Of a stretch of 64,000 nucleotides of DNA, positions 35,204 to 44,107 are shown one piece after another. Made by a program: the position numbers and the translations under genes. Under the pieces are notes generated by a model. That model was not told the origin of the DNA and did not search any database. It saw nothing but the letters and a program-made list of their open reading frames with translations. The stretch is from contig LKHB01000185.1 in assembly GCA_001618615.1 (NCBI GenBank), positions 1 to 64,000 on the forward strand. Reading direction: 5' to 3'. The stretch comes from Fermentibacter danicus. Its GTDB lineage: Bacteria; Fermentibacterota; Fermentibacteria; Fermentibacterales; Fermentibacteraceae. The number at the start of each line of letters is the position of its first letter. The stretch's first letter is position 1.

Positions 35204-35641
35204 CTAGTCAAGCACCTTCACCCTTCCGCCGCTCGACTTCGGCGCCTCCCTGGCCCCGAACCTGTCCCGGACGAATCCGACGAAATGAGGGAGACAGGCG
35301 GTGTCTATGATTGTCTCGAGGGTCTTCTCCTCCGGAGGCGACAAGTCGATAAAAGCCCTGATCAGCCTCTTCTCGAGAAGCGACCTTCTCTTCTCCTCCG
35401 ATTCTGAGGAATCGGACCGCCAGGCCTCGGGATCGTGGAGCCTCATGAGGAGGCGCCGGGCTTCGCGTTCGTCGTCCGTGACGGAGCAGGCCAGCAGCCA
35501 TGCATCCCTCGTGCTCACGAGCTGGAAGAGCTGTCTGCCGAGTATCTCCTCGTTCAGAATCTTCTTCCCGTAGAGGTCCCACATGCCGGCGAGCCTCTTC
35601 ACGAGCTGATCCACAAGCTTCTTCCTGGTTGCGTCATCCAT
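35204..35641 (-). CDS. Unknown 145-residue helical protein
   Basis: ATG 35641 (MDDATRKKLVDQLVKRLAGM) overlaps the hflX stop by 8 bases; an in-frame start at 35698 lies deep in hflX and is less likely. The protein is charged and mostly helical, has a single Cys, and has no membrane segment or known motif. It lies between hflX and a membrane protein in an eight-gene unit. I do not recognise it. Confidence 0.75.
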   Translation of the reverse strand: MDDATRKKLVDQLVKRLAGMWDLYGKKILNEEILGRQLFQLVSTRDAWLLACSVTDDEREARRLLMRLHDPEAWRSDSSESEEKRRSLLEKRLIRAFIDLSPPEEKTLETIIDTACLPHFVGFVRDRFGAREAPKSSGGRVKVLD

Positions 35642-36974
35642 TACGACACCGCCCGGATTCGGAGGAACATGAGACATCGGCCCACGGGACCGGCTCAAGG
35701 GTCCAGGAGGACGGATCCTCGTCGGCGAGACGCTCCCTGACGGATCCGATCCCCATCAAAGCCCCGGCCAGGGTTCTCGTGCCCTCTCCGGCTCTCTCGA
35801 AACTCTCCATGACGCAGTTCTCGTGCAGCCAGTTCTCGAGGCGCCCGTCGGAACCCGAAAGAGTCAGCCGGAACCAGTCCAGCCTGCTTCGCCTCTCGCA
35901 CTCGACGGCTGCGAGCAGATCAGGAAGCCCGGCGCCGGTCAGGGCGGAGACGAGAATGCCGCCCACAGGGGCGGAATCGGGCGATACGATGTCCATCTTG
36001 TTCCAGACCTGGAGCCTCGGAACTCCGCCGGCTCCGATCCTCTCGAGTGTAGCCCTGACGGATTCCGTCTGAAGGTCGCGGCAGGGATGCGACGCGTCCC
36101 CGACCAGTAGGAGCAGGTCCGCTTCCCTCACGACCGACAGAGTGCTGTAGAAGCTTGCGATGAGTTCTTCAGGAAGCCTGTCGATGAATCCGACCGTATC
36201 CGAGAAGACGGTGCCGCCCCCCGGGGAATCCAGCCTCCTGGTCGTGGAGTCGAGCGTGGCGAACAGCTTGTCGGCGCTGTACGCCTCGGAGCCGCAGATG
36301 CTGTTCAGGAGCGTGCTCTTGCCTGTGTTAGTATAGCCGGTCAGAGCGACGTTGAAGACATCGGAGCGTCTCCTGGACAGCCGGTCCCTCCTGCCTGCGA
36401 TCCGCTCCAGCTCCTTCTCGAGAACTCTTATGCGCGCCCTGGCCTTCCTCTTGTCCACCTCGAGCTGAGTCTCGCCGGGCCCCCTGGTTCCGATGCCGCC
36501 TCCCAGCCTGGAAAGGTGGTGCCACATGCCGCTGAGGCGGGGCAGGGCATATCTGAGCTGGGCAAGCTCCACCTGCAGCTTTGATTCGGAGGTGCGCGCC
36601 TGTCTGGCGAAGATGGACATGATCAGTTCGGTCCTGTCCAGCACCTTGCAGCCGACGGCCTCCTCGAGGCGGGAGACCTGGGCGGGCGCGAGGTTATGGT
36701 CGAATACGACCGAAGTCACCCCGCAGGCTTCGACGGAGGCCTTCAGCTCCTCGAGCTTGCCCTTCCCGACGAAGGTGGACGAATCGGGGAAAGCCCTGTT
36801 CTGAGAGACGGTCGCGACGACCCTGCCCCCGGCGGTCCGCACCAGGGATGCGAGTTCATCTGCGGCTCCCGGGGAGGGAGTCTCGCCCGACAGGGTCACG
36901 GAGACGGCCACGAAGAGTTCCTCCTCGGAACCCGGCCGCTCTGTTCCGCCTCCGAACGCCGGCCTGGATCCCAT
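35634..36974 (-). CDS. hflX: HflX GTPase
   Basis: A 446-residue ribosome-splitting GTPase. The N-terminal HflX domain ends with GTRGPGETQLEVDKRKARAR, the family signature. G-domain motifs are GYTNTGKST, DTVGFIDRLP and NKMD. The C-terminal extension of about 70 residues has no known motif. Located between carD and the small unknown gene. HflX rescues stalled ribosomes under heat or stress. Confidence 0.94.
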   Translation of the reverse strand: MGSRPAFGGGTERPGSEEELFVAVSVTLSGETPSPGAADELASLVRTAGGRVVATVSQNRAFPDSSTFVGKGKLEELKASVEACGVTSVVFDHNLAPAQVSRLEEAVGCKVLDRTELIMSIFARQARTSESKLQVELAQLRYALPRLSGMWHHLSRLGGGIGTRGPGETQLEVDKRKARARIRVLEKELERIAGRRDRLSRRRSDVFNVALTGYTNTGKSTLLNSICGSEAYSADKLFATLDSTTRRLDSPGGGTVFSDTVGFIDRLPEELIASFYSTLSVVREADLLLLVGDASHPCRDLQTESVRATLERIGAGGVPRLQVWNKMDIVSPDSAPVGGILVSALTGAGLPDLLAAVECERRSRLDWFRLTLSGSDGRLENWLHENCVMESFERAGEGTRTLAGALMGIGSVRERLADEDPSSWTLEPVPWADVSCSSESGRCRNG

Positions 36975-36979
36975 CCGTC

Positions 36980-37525
36980 TCAGCGCGAAGGCCTGATACC
37001 AGCCTGACGCTCGACCAGCTTTCTGGCCGATTCGACATCCAGCCGCTTGACGAGTGCGACTTCACCGGCCAGAACGCCTACCGCTTCGCAGAGAACACGC
37101 TTCTCGGAGGGATTGACCTTGCTGTGACCCGACCTGGCGACGATGTCGCGGACGGCCGTGGAAACCTTTTGGGGATCGCCGCTGTGGACCCGCTCCCTGA
37201 GACTCTCTATTCTCCGGCGCCAGTCGCCCGGGAGTTCCTCGGGCTGGCCGGAGAGCATGTCGAGGGCGGTGTCGAGCGTTGACTCGTCGACAATGTGACG
37301 AAGTCCGGTGTCGTCCAGGCTCTCCACAGGGAGAAGAACCCCGGCGTTGCCTACCATGAGATCCACCACGACACATTCCGTGCATTCTCCGGAAATGTTC
37401 TTGACGGAGATGTCGCTTATCCGACCGGCTCCATGGATCGGATGCACGACCATGTCGCTGACCGAGAAGCTCATACGCTCCGTCTGCACGACTCCAGACG
37501 AGACGCCCGCAACTTCAGACGGCAT
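36980..37525 (-). CDS. CarD-family transcription regulator
   Basis: A 181-residue protein with the CarD/TRCF RNA-polymerase-interaction domain: FSVSDMVVHPIHGAGRISDI and VDLMVGNAGVLLPVESL. A helical C-terminal half ends EVALVKRLDVESARKLVE, as in CarD. ATG 37525 has AGGAG 8 bases upstream; an internal ATG at 37474 fits the family N-terminus, but its GGAG is too close. CarD binds the polymerase beta subunit and stabilises open promoter complexes. It follows a pseudokinase gene by 4 bases. Confidence 0.88.
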   Translation of the reverse strand: MPSEVAGVSSGVVQTERMSFSVSDMVVHPIHGAGRISDISVKNISGECTECVVVDLMVGNAGVLLPVESLDDTGLRHIVDESTLDTALDMLSGQPEELPGDWRRRIESLRERVHSGDPQKVSTAVRDIVARSGHSKVNPSEKRVLCEAVGVLAGEVALVKRLDVESARKLVERQAGIRPSR

Positions 37526-37529
37526 TCTA

Positions 37530-39161
37530 TCAACTCCTACCTAAGAGAACCCAGAAGTCTGGAACGAGAACACTGTCAGGTGGACCGGCAACTTCGTCGG
37601 AGACGGCCTGCAGCAACCGCCTCACGCTTGATTCGAACTCCGGAAGCAATCCGGAATCCGTCCGATACAGGAAAGTCGTCGTATTCAGCAGAGCCGGCAG
37701 CCCCGTCTCCTCGTTGGGGCTCCTGTCACCGTCCCTGGTATCGACGACGGATATAAGATACTCAATTCCTCCGAGTTCGACACATCGCCCGTCCAGAAGC
37801 CCCCTCGTCCAGGTGGCCGGCCCTGCCCCGTCCAGTGTGTACTGGAGCCCCTGGTTCACCACGTCTACATAAATGGTGTCAACCGGTGAAACGGGGTCCG
37901 ACAGGACAGACCGGTTGACTCCGGGGTAGGACAGGTCCGTGCCGAGGAGGATGGTCACATCCACCGGCAGTATCACGATCGACGTGTCGGCGGCCGTGAG
38001 GCTCTCGGCGAGGGGCCAGGCGGGCTGATCCGAAAGAGGGGAGCCGATGTCGGCCCTGCGCAGGAGGAGCACCGAAGTCGCCCTCCTGGTTCCGGTGGAC
38101 GTATACGCATAGGGATAGTCCCGCGCCGGCCCCTCCCTGAAGGATGCGGCGGCGCCGCCCGTTCCGGTGCAGTTGGATATCCAGACGACCGTCTCCAGCG
38201 GGGAGGCGGAAGGAACGGCCGGGGTATCCGCAGGCAGTGTGTCGACCTGTACCGCCGGCAGCGTGTCGGTTGGAGGCTGGATTTCCTCCGGAGGGGCGTC
38301 GCCCCGCCCTCCGCGGGGACCGGGGGCGAAGAGTATGTAGGCGGCGGCGAGCATTGCCAGCCCGGCGATAGTGATTATCGGCAGGAGGCCTTTGCGCCTC
38401 CCTTTGTCACGGCCCTCTCCTTCCACTTCCGCCCGGATCTCCTCGAAACCGCGCGGTTCGGCCGCGACGGGGGGCGGAACCGCCAGAGGAAGCGCCTTCA
38501 GGGCAGAGAGCATCTCGGCTATGTTCGAATACCTGTCCTCGACGTCCTCCGCGACCATCTTCTCCACCACGCTCCTCAGGTCGGGATCCATGTCGTTCCA
38601 AGCGCGGATTATGGATTCGTGGTTGTCCGCTCCGGACAGGATTCTGGTGAGGAAGGTGCCGAGGGCGAAAATGTCGCTTCTGGGGTCGAGCGGCCTGGAA
38701 CCGACGGCTTCCGGGGCGGCGAAATGACTGGACGGAACCCCCCTGAGGCCGGCCGTGATGGAGATGCTTCCATCGTGGGCGGCATAGACGCTCTCCGGGC
38801 CGATGTATCCGAGAACGATCCCCTTCAGGTGAAGGTTCCTCAATATCCCGGCGACCGAGATGACGATGTCCACGGCCCTGCGGGCGGGAATGCCCTCCCG
38901 GGAAAGATCCTCGATGAGCGCCCTGCCCATGATGTCCCTGAAGAAGAGCAGCCTGTGCCCCGAATCCACCCTCCTGTCCGCGACAGGCTTCATCAGCCCC
39001 TGGACGGAGGGCCAGGCGGTCGCCTGACCGCCGGCATCGACCGCTGAGGCCTCGGCGTAGCAGACGCCTCCGCGGACGTCGACCTTGGCCAGCAGATAGC
39101 CCTCCTCTTCCAGAATGATCTGGCGGATGCGGGCCGAACGGGAGAGGACTTCAGAAAGCAT
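37530..39161 (-). CDS. Membrane pseudokinase with LytR_C-like extracytoplasmic domain
   Basis: A 543-residue protein with a kinase-like N-terminal domain (about 50-235), a basic stretch, one membrane helix (ITIAGLAMLAAAYILFAPG, about 260-280), a Pro-rich linker and a C-terminal domain beginning VVWISNCTGTGGAAASF that resembles LytR_C. In the kinase part, the APE motif (AAPEAVG) and SDIFALGTFLTRILSG are visible. The catalytic loop, however, reads LHLKGIVLGYIGPESVY without the HRD Asp, and the DFG motif reads ITAGLRG, so phosphotransfer is unlikely. The start overlaps the guaB stop by 11 bases. Probably a membrane-bound scaffold that senses the cell envelope. Confidence 0.8.
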   Translation of the reverse strand: MLSEVLSRSARIRQIILEEEGYLLAKVDVRGGVCYAEASAVDAGGQATAWPSVQGLMKPVADRRVDSGHRLLFFRDIMGRALIEDLSREGIPARRAVDIVISVAGILRNLHLKGIVLGYIGPESVYAAHDGSISITAGLRGVPSSHFAAPEAVGSRPLDPRSDIFALGTFLTRILSGADNHESIIRAWNDMDPDLRSVVEKMVAEDVEDRYSNIAEMLSALKALPLAVPPPVAAEPRGFEEIRAEVEGEGRDKGRRKGLLPIITIAGLAMLAAAYILFAPGPRGGRGDAPPEEIQPPTDTLPAVQVDTLPADTPAVPSASPLETVVWISNCTGTGGAAASFREGPARDYPYAYTSTGTRRATSVLLLRRADIGSPLSDQPAWPLAESLTAADTSIVILPVDVTILLGTDLSYPGVNRSVLSDPVSPVDTIYVDVVNQGLQYTLDGAGPATWTRGLLDGRCVELGGIEYLISVVDTRDGDRSPNEETGLPALLNTTTFLYRTDSGLLPEFESSVRRLLQAVSDEVAGPPDSVLVPDFWVLLGRS

Positions 39162-40635
39162 CTGTCTCTGTCGAATAGTTGGGGGCTTCCTTGGTGATCA
39201 GCACATCGTGGGCATGGCTCTCGCGCAGTCCGGCGGAAGTGATCCTGACGAACCTCGCCTTCGCGGAAAGCTCGGAGAGATTCGCGGCGCCGACGTAGCC
39301 CATTCCTGCCCTGAGCCCTCCATTGAGCTGCAGGACGTAATCCTTGAGGGGGCCCTTGAACGGAACCATTCCCTCTATGCCCTCGGGGACGAGCTTCCCC
39401 GGATCGCGACCCTCCTGGAAGTACCTGTCCGCGCTGCCCTCCCGCATGGCGCCCAGAGAGCCCATACCGCGATAAATCTTGAATTTGCGGCCCTTGTAGA
39501 TGATGGTTTCCCCGGGGCTCTCCGAGGTTCCGGCGAAGAGGCTGCCTATCATCACGGCGCCTGCACCCGCCGCGAGCGCCTTGATGATGTCGCCCGAATA
39601 CTTGATGCCTCCGTCGGCGATCGTGCAGAGCCCCCTGGCGGATGCCGCGCGGGAGCACTCGATCACTGCGCTTATCTGGGGACAGCCGACGCCGGCGATC
39701 ACTCTCGTCGTGCAGATCGAGCCCGGACCGACACCGATCTTGATGCAGTCCGCTCCTGCATCGGCCAGAGCGTCGACGGCCTCCGGCGTGACCACGTTCC
39801 CCGCGACGATGGCCATTTCGCGATAATCGGCGCGCAGTGAGCGGACCATTTCTATGACCCGCGAGGAGTGTCCGTGGGCGGTGTCGACGAACAGGCAGTC
39901 GACCCCGACATCGACGAGCGCAGCGGCCCTTTCGACCGCCTCATTCCCCACGCCGACCGCCGCGCCCACCCTGAGACTGCCTCTCGAATCCTTGCATGCG
40001 TCCGGGTAGGCGATCGCCTTCCGCACGTCCTTGGCGGTGACGAGCCCCTTCACCCGCATTTCATCGTCTACGAGGGGAAGCTTCTCCAGCTTGTGCTCCC
40101 GCAGCATGAGGAGAGCCTCCTTGGCGTCGGTTCCCTGCGGGGCGGTGACAATCCGTTCGACCGGAGTCATCAGTTCGCGGACAGGCCTGTCCATGTCCTC
40201 CTCGAACTGGTAGTCGCGGTTGGTGAGCATCCCCACCAGCCTGTCCCCATCGACCACGGGGAACCCGGACACTCCGTTCCGTTCCGCAAGGACTACCGCG
40301 TCGCGGAAGACCGCATCGACGGAGATGGTCACCGGATCGACCACTATCCCGCTCTCGGACCTCTTGACCCGTCTGACGTGGCCGCACTGGGACTCGATGG
40401 ACATGTTCTTGTGAACGACCCCCATCCCGCCTTCCTGAGCGAGGGCAATGGCCATCTCCGACTCCGTAACGGTGTCCATTGCGGCGCTCAGGACAGGGAT
40501 GCGGAGGGAGATGTCGCGGGCGAGGCGGGTTCCCAGATCTACTTCGGAGGGAAGAACTTCAGAGTAGCCTGGAAGCAGGAGAACGTCGTCGAAGGTAAAC
40601 TTCTCGGGCCAGTCCGTTCCGGATTGGAGCGTCAT
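39151..40635 (-). CDS. guaB: IMP dehydrogenase
   Basis: A 494-residue enzyme that oxidises IMP to XMP in guanine nucleotide synthesis. The frame extends to 40821, but that part overlaps the zinc-ribbon gene; ATG 40635 begins MTLQSGTDWPEKFTFDDVLL, the family N-terminus. Two CBS domains (about 95-210) are intact, the catalytic Cys lies in GVGPGSICTTRVIAGVG, and the substrate loop is IADGGIKYSGDI. Located 5 bases after the zinc-ribbon gene. Confidence 0.95.
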   Translation of the reverse strand: MTLQSGTDWPEKFTFDDVLLLPGYSEVLPSEVDLGTRLARDISLRIPVLSAAMDTVTESEMAIALAQEGGMGVVHKNMSIESQCGHVRRVKRSESGIVVDPVTISVDAVFRDAVVLAERNGVSGFPVVDGDRLVGMLTNRDYQFEEDMDRPVRELMTPVERIVTAPQGTDAKEALLMLREHKLEKLPLVDDEMRVKGLVTAKDVRKAIAYPDACKDSRGSLRVGAAVGVGNEAVERAAALVDVGVDCLFVDTAHGHSSRVIEMVRSLRADYREMAIVAGNVVTPEAVDALADAGADCIKIGVGPGSICTTRVIAGVGCPQISAVIECSRAASARGLCTIADGGIKYSGDIIKALAAGAGAVMIGSLFAGTSESPGETIIYKGRKFKIYRGMGSLGAMREGSADRYFQEGRDPGKLVPEGIEGMVPFKGPLKDYVLQLNGGLRAGMGYVGAANLSELSAKARFVRITSAGLRESHAHDVLITKEAPNYSTETDAF

Positions 40636-40640
40636 GCGGA

Positions 40641-40994
40641 CTAGTCGGCCCAGTAGATGATGCGGCCGCAGATCGAGCAGGTCTGGACCTGTTCGTTCCT
40701 GTCGCCGGCATAGTTGACCGAGGTCGGAAGCATGGTGAAGCATCCGCTGCACCTGTTGTGCACCACCGGTACGACGGCATTGCTGTACCTTGCGCAGACC
40801 TGGCAATAGAGGGAGAACCATCTCTTGCGGATCGACTCGACCAGAATGCCCCTCATCTTGCCCAGTTCGACCAGAGCCTGCTCCGGGGAGAGACCGAGCC
40901 CCTCCTCCTGCTGCCGGATGTCCGCCCGGCCGAGATCCGCGATCATCGTGTCGAGGTCGTTGAGACTGATGAGCTTCTCGAGATCCTGATGCAT
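40641..40994 (-). CDS. C4 zinc-ribbon protein
   Basis: A 117-residue protein. ATG 40994 follows GGGCGGGTAAG, next to the stop of the EIIA gene. The N-terminal half is helical; the C-terminal half carries CQVC, then CSGC and CSICGRIIYW, the usual CxxC...CxxCG(R/K)I(L/I)(Y/V) end of DUF164-type zinc ribbons. Such proteins are often longer, with a coiled coil first. Function unknown; possibly nucleic-acid binding. Confidence 0.82.
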   Translation of the reverse strand: MHQDLEKLISLNDLDTMIADLGRADIRQQEEGLGLSPEQALVELGKMRGILVESIRKRWFSLYCQVCARYSNAVVPVVHNRCSGCFTMLPTSVNYAGDRNEQVQTCSICGRIIYWAD

Positions 40995-40995
40995 C

Positions 40996-41436
40996 TTACC
41001 CGCCCTGGATGATGGATAGTCCCAGCAGCCCGGCAAGCCTCTCGGGCGAGTCGGCGCCGGTGATTTTCTCCGGCCCGTTTGTCTTCATCTGATTCGCGAG
41101 GTGGGCGATGAGGTTCATGTGCTCCTGGGGGCCGCTGAGCTTGACCGGCGAAATGAACATCACCACGACCCTCGCGGGTTCCTCTGGCCAGGGGATGCCG
41201 GAATCCGACTTTCCGATCGCTATGACCATGTCGTCCACCAGGATGCTCCTGCAGTGGGGCATCGCGATGCCGGTGGTCACAAGCGTGGCGCCGGCCTGCT
41301 CCCTGATCTGCAGGGCCTTGAGGAGCATCTCGCGGGAATGGGAACCGATTCCCGGAACCGAGGACAGGAGTTCCGATAGCGCAGATTCACGGTCTGTTGA
41401 CTGGAGGTTCCACACGCAGTAGCATGATTTGTTCAA
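40996..41436 (-). CDS. PTS EIIA-type (fructose/nitrogen) regulatory protein
   Basis: A 146-residue protein with the EIIA-fructose/PtsN fold: TGIAMPHCRSILVDDMVIAI carries the phosphorylatable His, and VVVMFISPVK and HMNLIAHLANQM follow. It starts at TTG 41436, preceded by AAAGGAG at a 6-base spacing. No HPr, EI or sugar permease is nearby, so a regulatory role like PtsN is more likely than sugar transport. First gene of the eight-gene minus-strand unit. Confidence 0.87.
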   Translation of the reverse strand: MNKSCYCVWNLQSTDRESALSELLSSVPGIGSHSREMLLKALQIREQAGATLVTTGIAMPHCRSILVDDMVIAIGKSDSGIPWPEEPARVVVMFISPVKLSGPQEHMNLIAHLANQMKTNGPEKITGADSPERLAGLLGLSIIQGG

Positions 41437-41465
41437 GCGATACTCCTTTGCAGACTGGTTCTGTG

Positions 41466-41494
41466 AATATAGGTTTGTCCGGCCGGCATGAAAA
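41466..41494 (-). promoter_or_regulatory. Candidate promoter of the EIIA-guaB-hflX unit
   Basis: On the minus strand, TTTTCA (41494-41489) and TATATT (41471-41466) are separated by 17 bases, about 30 bases before the EIIA start. The -10 box is good and the -35 box moderate. Confidence 0.45.
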
Positions 41495-41578
41495 GAAGCC
41501 TGCGAGTGTCAGCCCGGCCCTGCTGCGGGGTTGCCGGCCTCTCATGTGAACAGGGTCCGGACTGTGAGGAAGGAACCG

Positions 41579-44104
41579 TTGACTCTTCCTGAATCCGTGG
41601 CTGTTCTGAGGGTCAGGGGAGGCGTCGCCTCGGGCAACGAAGCCTTCGACAGGCTCACCGGGGGCAGGGACGATCTCAGATCGGTCATAGCCGACATGCC
41701 TTCAGGTGTCTGGCCTGTCGCCATGGAGGACGGGGGACTCCTCTCCGTCTTTTCCATGCCCCACGGGAACGAGCGGATGATGATCGTCCGGAGGACGGAC
41801 AGGGAAAGCTACGCCTCCTTCCTCTCGACGATGAGCGAAGGGATCATCTCGGTACTCTTCGATTCCCGCGGGACGATACTCGCGTCCTCCCCCCCGGCCG
41901 ACGCACCGGGACCGTACGACATCTCCGACCGGGACGACATCTCCCGGATCATCGCTCCAAAAGACCTCCCGACGTTCTGGACCGCCGTGTCGGAATGCCG
42001 CAACCTCGAGACGGTGCATCCCTTCAGCATCTCGATCATCCACGGCGATGCGCCGATCTCCCTGATAGCATCCCTGAGACAGCTTCCAGGCGGCCTCTTC
42101 CTGCTGGGACTGTCTGCGCCCACCTTCGATCCCGCCGAACTCAGCCCGCCGGAGAATTCGGCATTCGACACGGTTTTCGGCAGCATTCCGACTCCCGCCG
42201 TCGTGATCGGTCCTGACGGAAGGATCATCAGGGTCAACGACGCCACCATTGCGTTCGCCAAGTCACACGGTGCCAATGATATATCGGGCAGCGACTTCCT
42301 GGAGTGGGTGGCGGAGAGCGACAAGGCCGGAATGGCATCGACGCACGAACTGCGCATGAACAAGGGTTTCGCCCCCTTCAGGAGATCCGTGAAGCTCCTG
42401 ACGCCGGACGGAGCCGAGGTGCCCGTGGAGATCACGACGCTTCTGCTCCCCGACGGGGAGGACACTCTGGTCTTCGTCCTTCCCACCTTCGACGGGGCCG
42501 CCCCGGACCCTTCCGCCGGACTCGTCGGCTCGCTCTCCCGCATCCTGGACGAGAGCAGGGACCAGACAGAGCAGATCAAGACGGCACTCGACCTGCTGAA
42601 GGCCGGAACCAGAGCCTCGGGAGTCTCCATACTGGCCGGCGGCAGGCTCCATGCCTCGGGCGACGTCCCTCTGGACACGGAGACCCTGGTCGACAGGAAT
42701 CCCTCTTCCGACGGCAGCGGGCAGGATTGGACGAGATCCGGGGACGGCACCTACACGTACCAGACGTCCATGCGCCTCAGGAGCGGGATGGCCAGAGTCA
42801 CCCTGTACGGCCTGGATTCGCCTTCGTCTTCGGCGGTCTCGAGGCTCGTGCTTTCGATCTCCCCTTATCTGGTCGACTGCTTCGTCACTCTGTCGGCGCA
42901 GAAGAGCATTCTCAACGCCGCCTCCGCCATCCTGGACACCTGGGACTTCATGGGAATGGGGGATTCGGGCCCCGAGAAGTTCCTGGCGAGGGCCGCCGAC
43001 GTGACCGGAGCGGAGGCGATGATAGTCTGGGGCGCACCGGGGCCGGACGGATCGCTCCAGCCGGTCGTCTTCACTGGTGTTTCGAGCGGGCCGGACCCGC
43101 TGGACCTCAATTCGGAGACCGCCCCCGGGTGGTCATATGCGCACAGCGAACCGGTCTATGTGGCGGATTCCTCTACGGACGGGCGGTTCAGCTCTTCGAT
43201 CCGGGGTTTCCGGAGCGAAGTGGCCGTTCCGCTGCTCCGCAGGCAGGGAAGGGCGACCGGTGTGCTCCTTGCGCTTTCAAGACAGCCGGGCGCCTTCCCG
43301 AACCCGGCTCCCAACCTGGTGCGGCTCATATCGATCCCGCTGTCTCTCTGGCTGTTTCCGGAAAACCGCGTGCAGGCGGAGGGCCGGACCGGCTCTGCAA
43401 ACGATCAGTCGGGCATGGCCGAGATGGAGGACGTCCTGCTCAGCCTGAGCCACAGACTCCGCTCCCCGGTGACTGCGATGAAGGGGTTCTGCGACATGCT
43501 GTCTTCGAAGAGGCTCGGTCCGCTGAACGAGGAACAGCTCGATGCGGTCGAATCCCTGTCGCGATCTTCGAAACAGATCTTCGAGCAGCTCGAGAGGCTC
43601 CTCTCCTTCCTCAGGCTCGAACTCCAGCCGGATCGCATGGAGGGATCGTGGGGCAGGCCTGCGGAGATTCTGGAGGCGGTGCTGGAGAACCTCGCGCCAA
43701 GGATCGGCGAGCGCGACCTCCAGATCCATACCGACATTCCCCAGACGGCATTCACGGCTTTCTTCGACCGTCAGCGCCTCGAGGAGGTCATCTGGAACCT
43801 GCTGGACAACGCCGTCAAGTTCACGGCGCCGGGCGGTTCGATCAACGTCAGGATGCGCAGCGAAAGCTCCTCCTGGACCCTGGACGTCGAGGACACCGGA
43901 ACCGGCATTCCCGCCAAGTCCCTGCCCTACGTCTTCGATCGCTTCTACAGGGGCGGCGGGGACGATTCCCAGGGCCTGGGAATCGGGCTCTCCATCGTGC
44001 GCAGATTCACCGAGGCGATGGGAGGAACGATCAACGTCTTCAGCCGTGAGGGGCGGGGCTCCCGCTTCATGCTGCGGCTGCCGGTGCCGGGCAGACAGGA
44101 GTAG
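41579..44104 (+). CDS. PAS/GAF sensor histidine kinase
   Basis: An 841-residue protein from TTG 41579, which has AGGAAGGA 4 bases upstream; longer in-frame starts reach 41531. It has no membrane helix, so it is cytoplasmic. Domains are a PAS-like region, a second PAS (FGSIPTPAVVIGPDGRIIRV), a GAF-like domain (about 470-610), DHp with the phosphoacceptor His in LSHRLRSPVTAMKGF, and an ATPase domain with NLLDNAVKFTAP, DTGTGIP and GLGIGLSIV. No response regulator is adjacent. It starts a six-gene plus-strand unit with the queuosine genes; a functional link is unknown. Confidence 0.88.
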   Translation: MTLPESVAVLRVRGGVASGNEAFDRLTGGRDDLRSVIADMPSGVWPVAMEDGGLLSVFSMPHGNERMMIVRRTDRESYASFLSTMSEGIISVLFDSRGTILASSPPADAPGPYDISDRDDISRIIAPKDLPTFWTAVSECRNLETVHPFSISIIHGDAPISLIASLRQLPGGLFLLGLSAPTFDPAELSPPENSAFDTVFGSIPTPAVVIGPDGRIIRVNDATIAFAKSHGANDISGSDFLEWVAESDKAGMASTHELRMNKGFAPFRRSVKLLTPDGAEVPVEITTLLLPDGEDTLVFVLPTFDGAAPDPSAGLVGSLSRILDESRDQTEQIKTALDLLKAGTRASGVSILAGGRLHASGDVPLDTETLVDRNPSSDGSGQDWTRSGDGTYTYQTSMRLRSGMARVTLYGLDSPSSSAVSRLVLSISPYLVDCFVTLSAQKSILNAASAILDTWDFMGMGDSGPEKFLARAADVTGAEAMIVWGAPGPDGSLQPVVFTGVSSGPDPLDLNSETAPGWSYAHSEPVYVADSSTDGRFSSSIRGFRSEVAVPLLRRQGRATGVLLALSRQPGAFPNPAPNLVRLISIPLSLWLFPENRVQAEGRTGSANDQSGMAEMEDVLLSLSHRLRSPVTAMKGFCDMLSSKRLGPLNEEQLDAVESLSRSSKQIFEQLERLLSFLRLELQPDRMEGSWGRPAEILEAVLENLAPRIGERDLQIHTDIPQTAFTAFFDRQRLEEVIWNLLDNAVKFTAPGGSINVRMRSESSSWTLDVEDTGTGIPAKSLPYVFDRFYRGGGDDSQGLGIGLSIVRRFTEAMGGTINVFSREGRGSRFMLRLPVPGRQE

Positions 44105-44107
44105 AGT

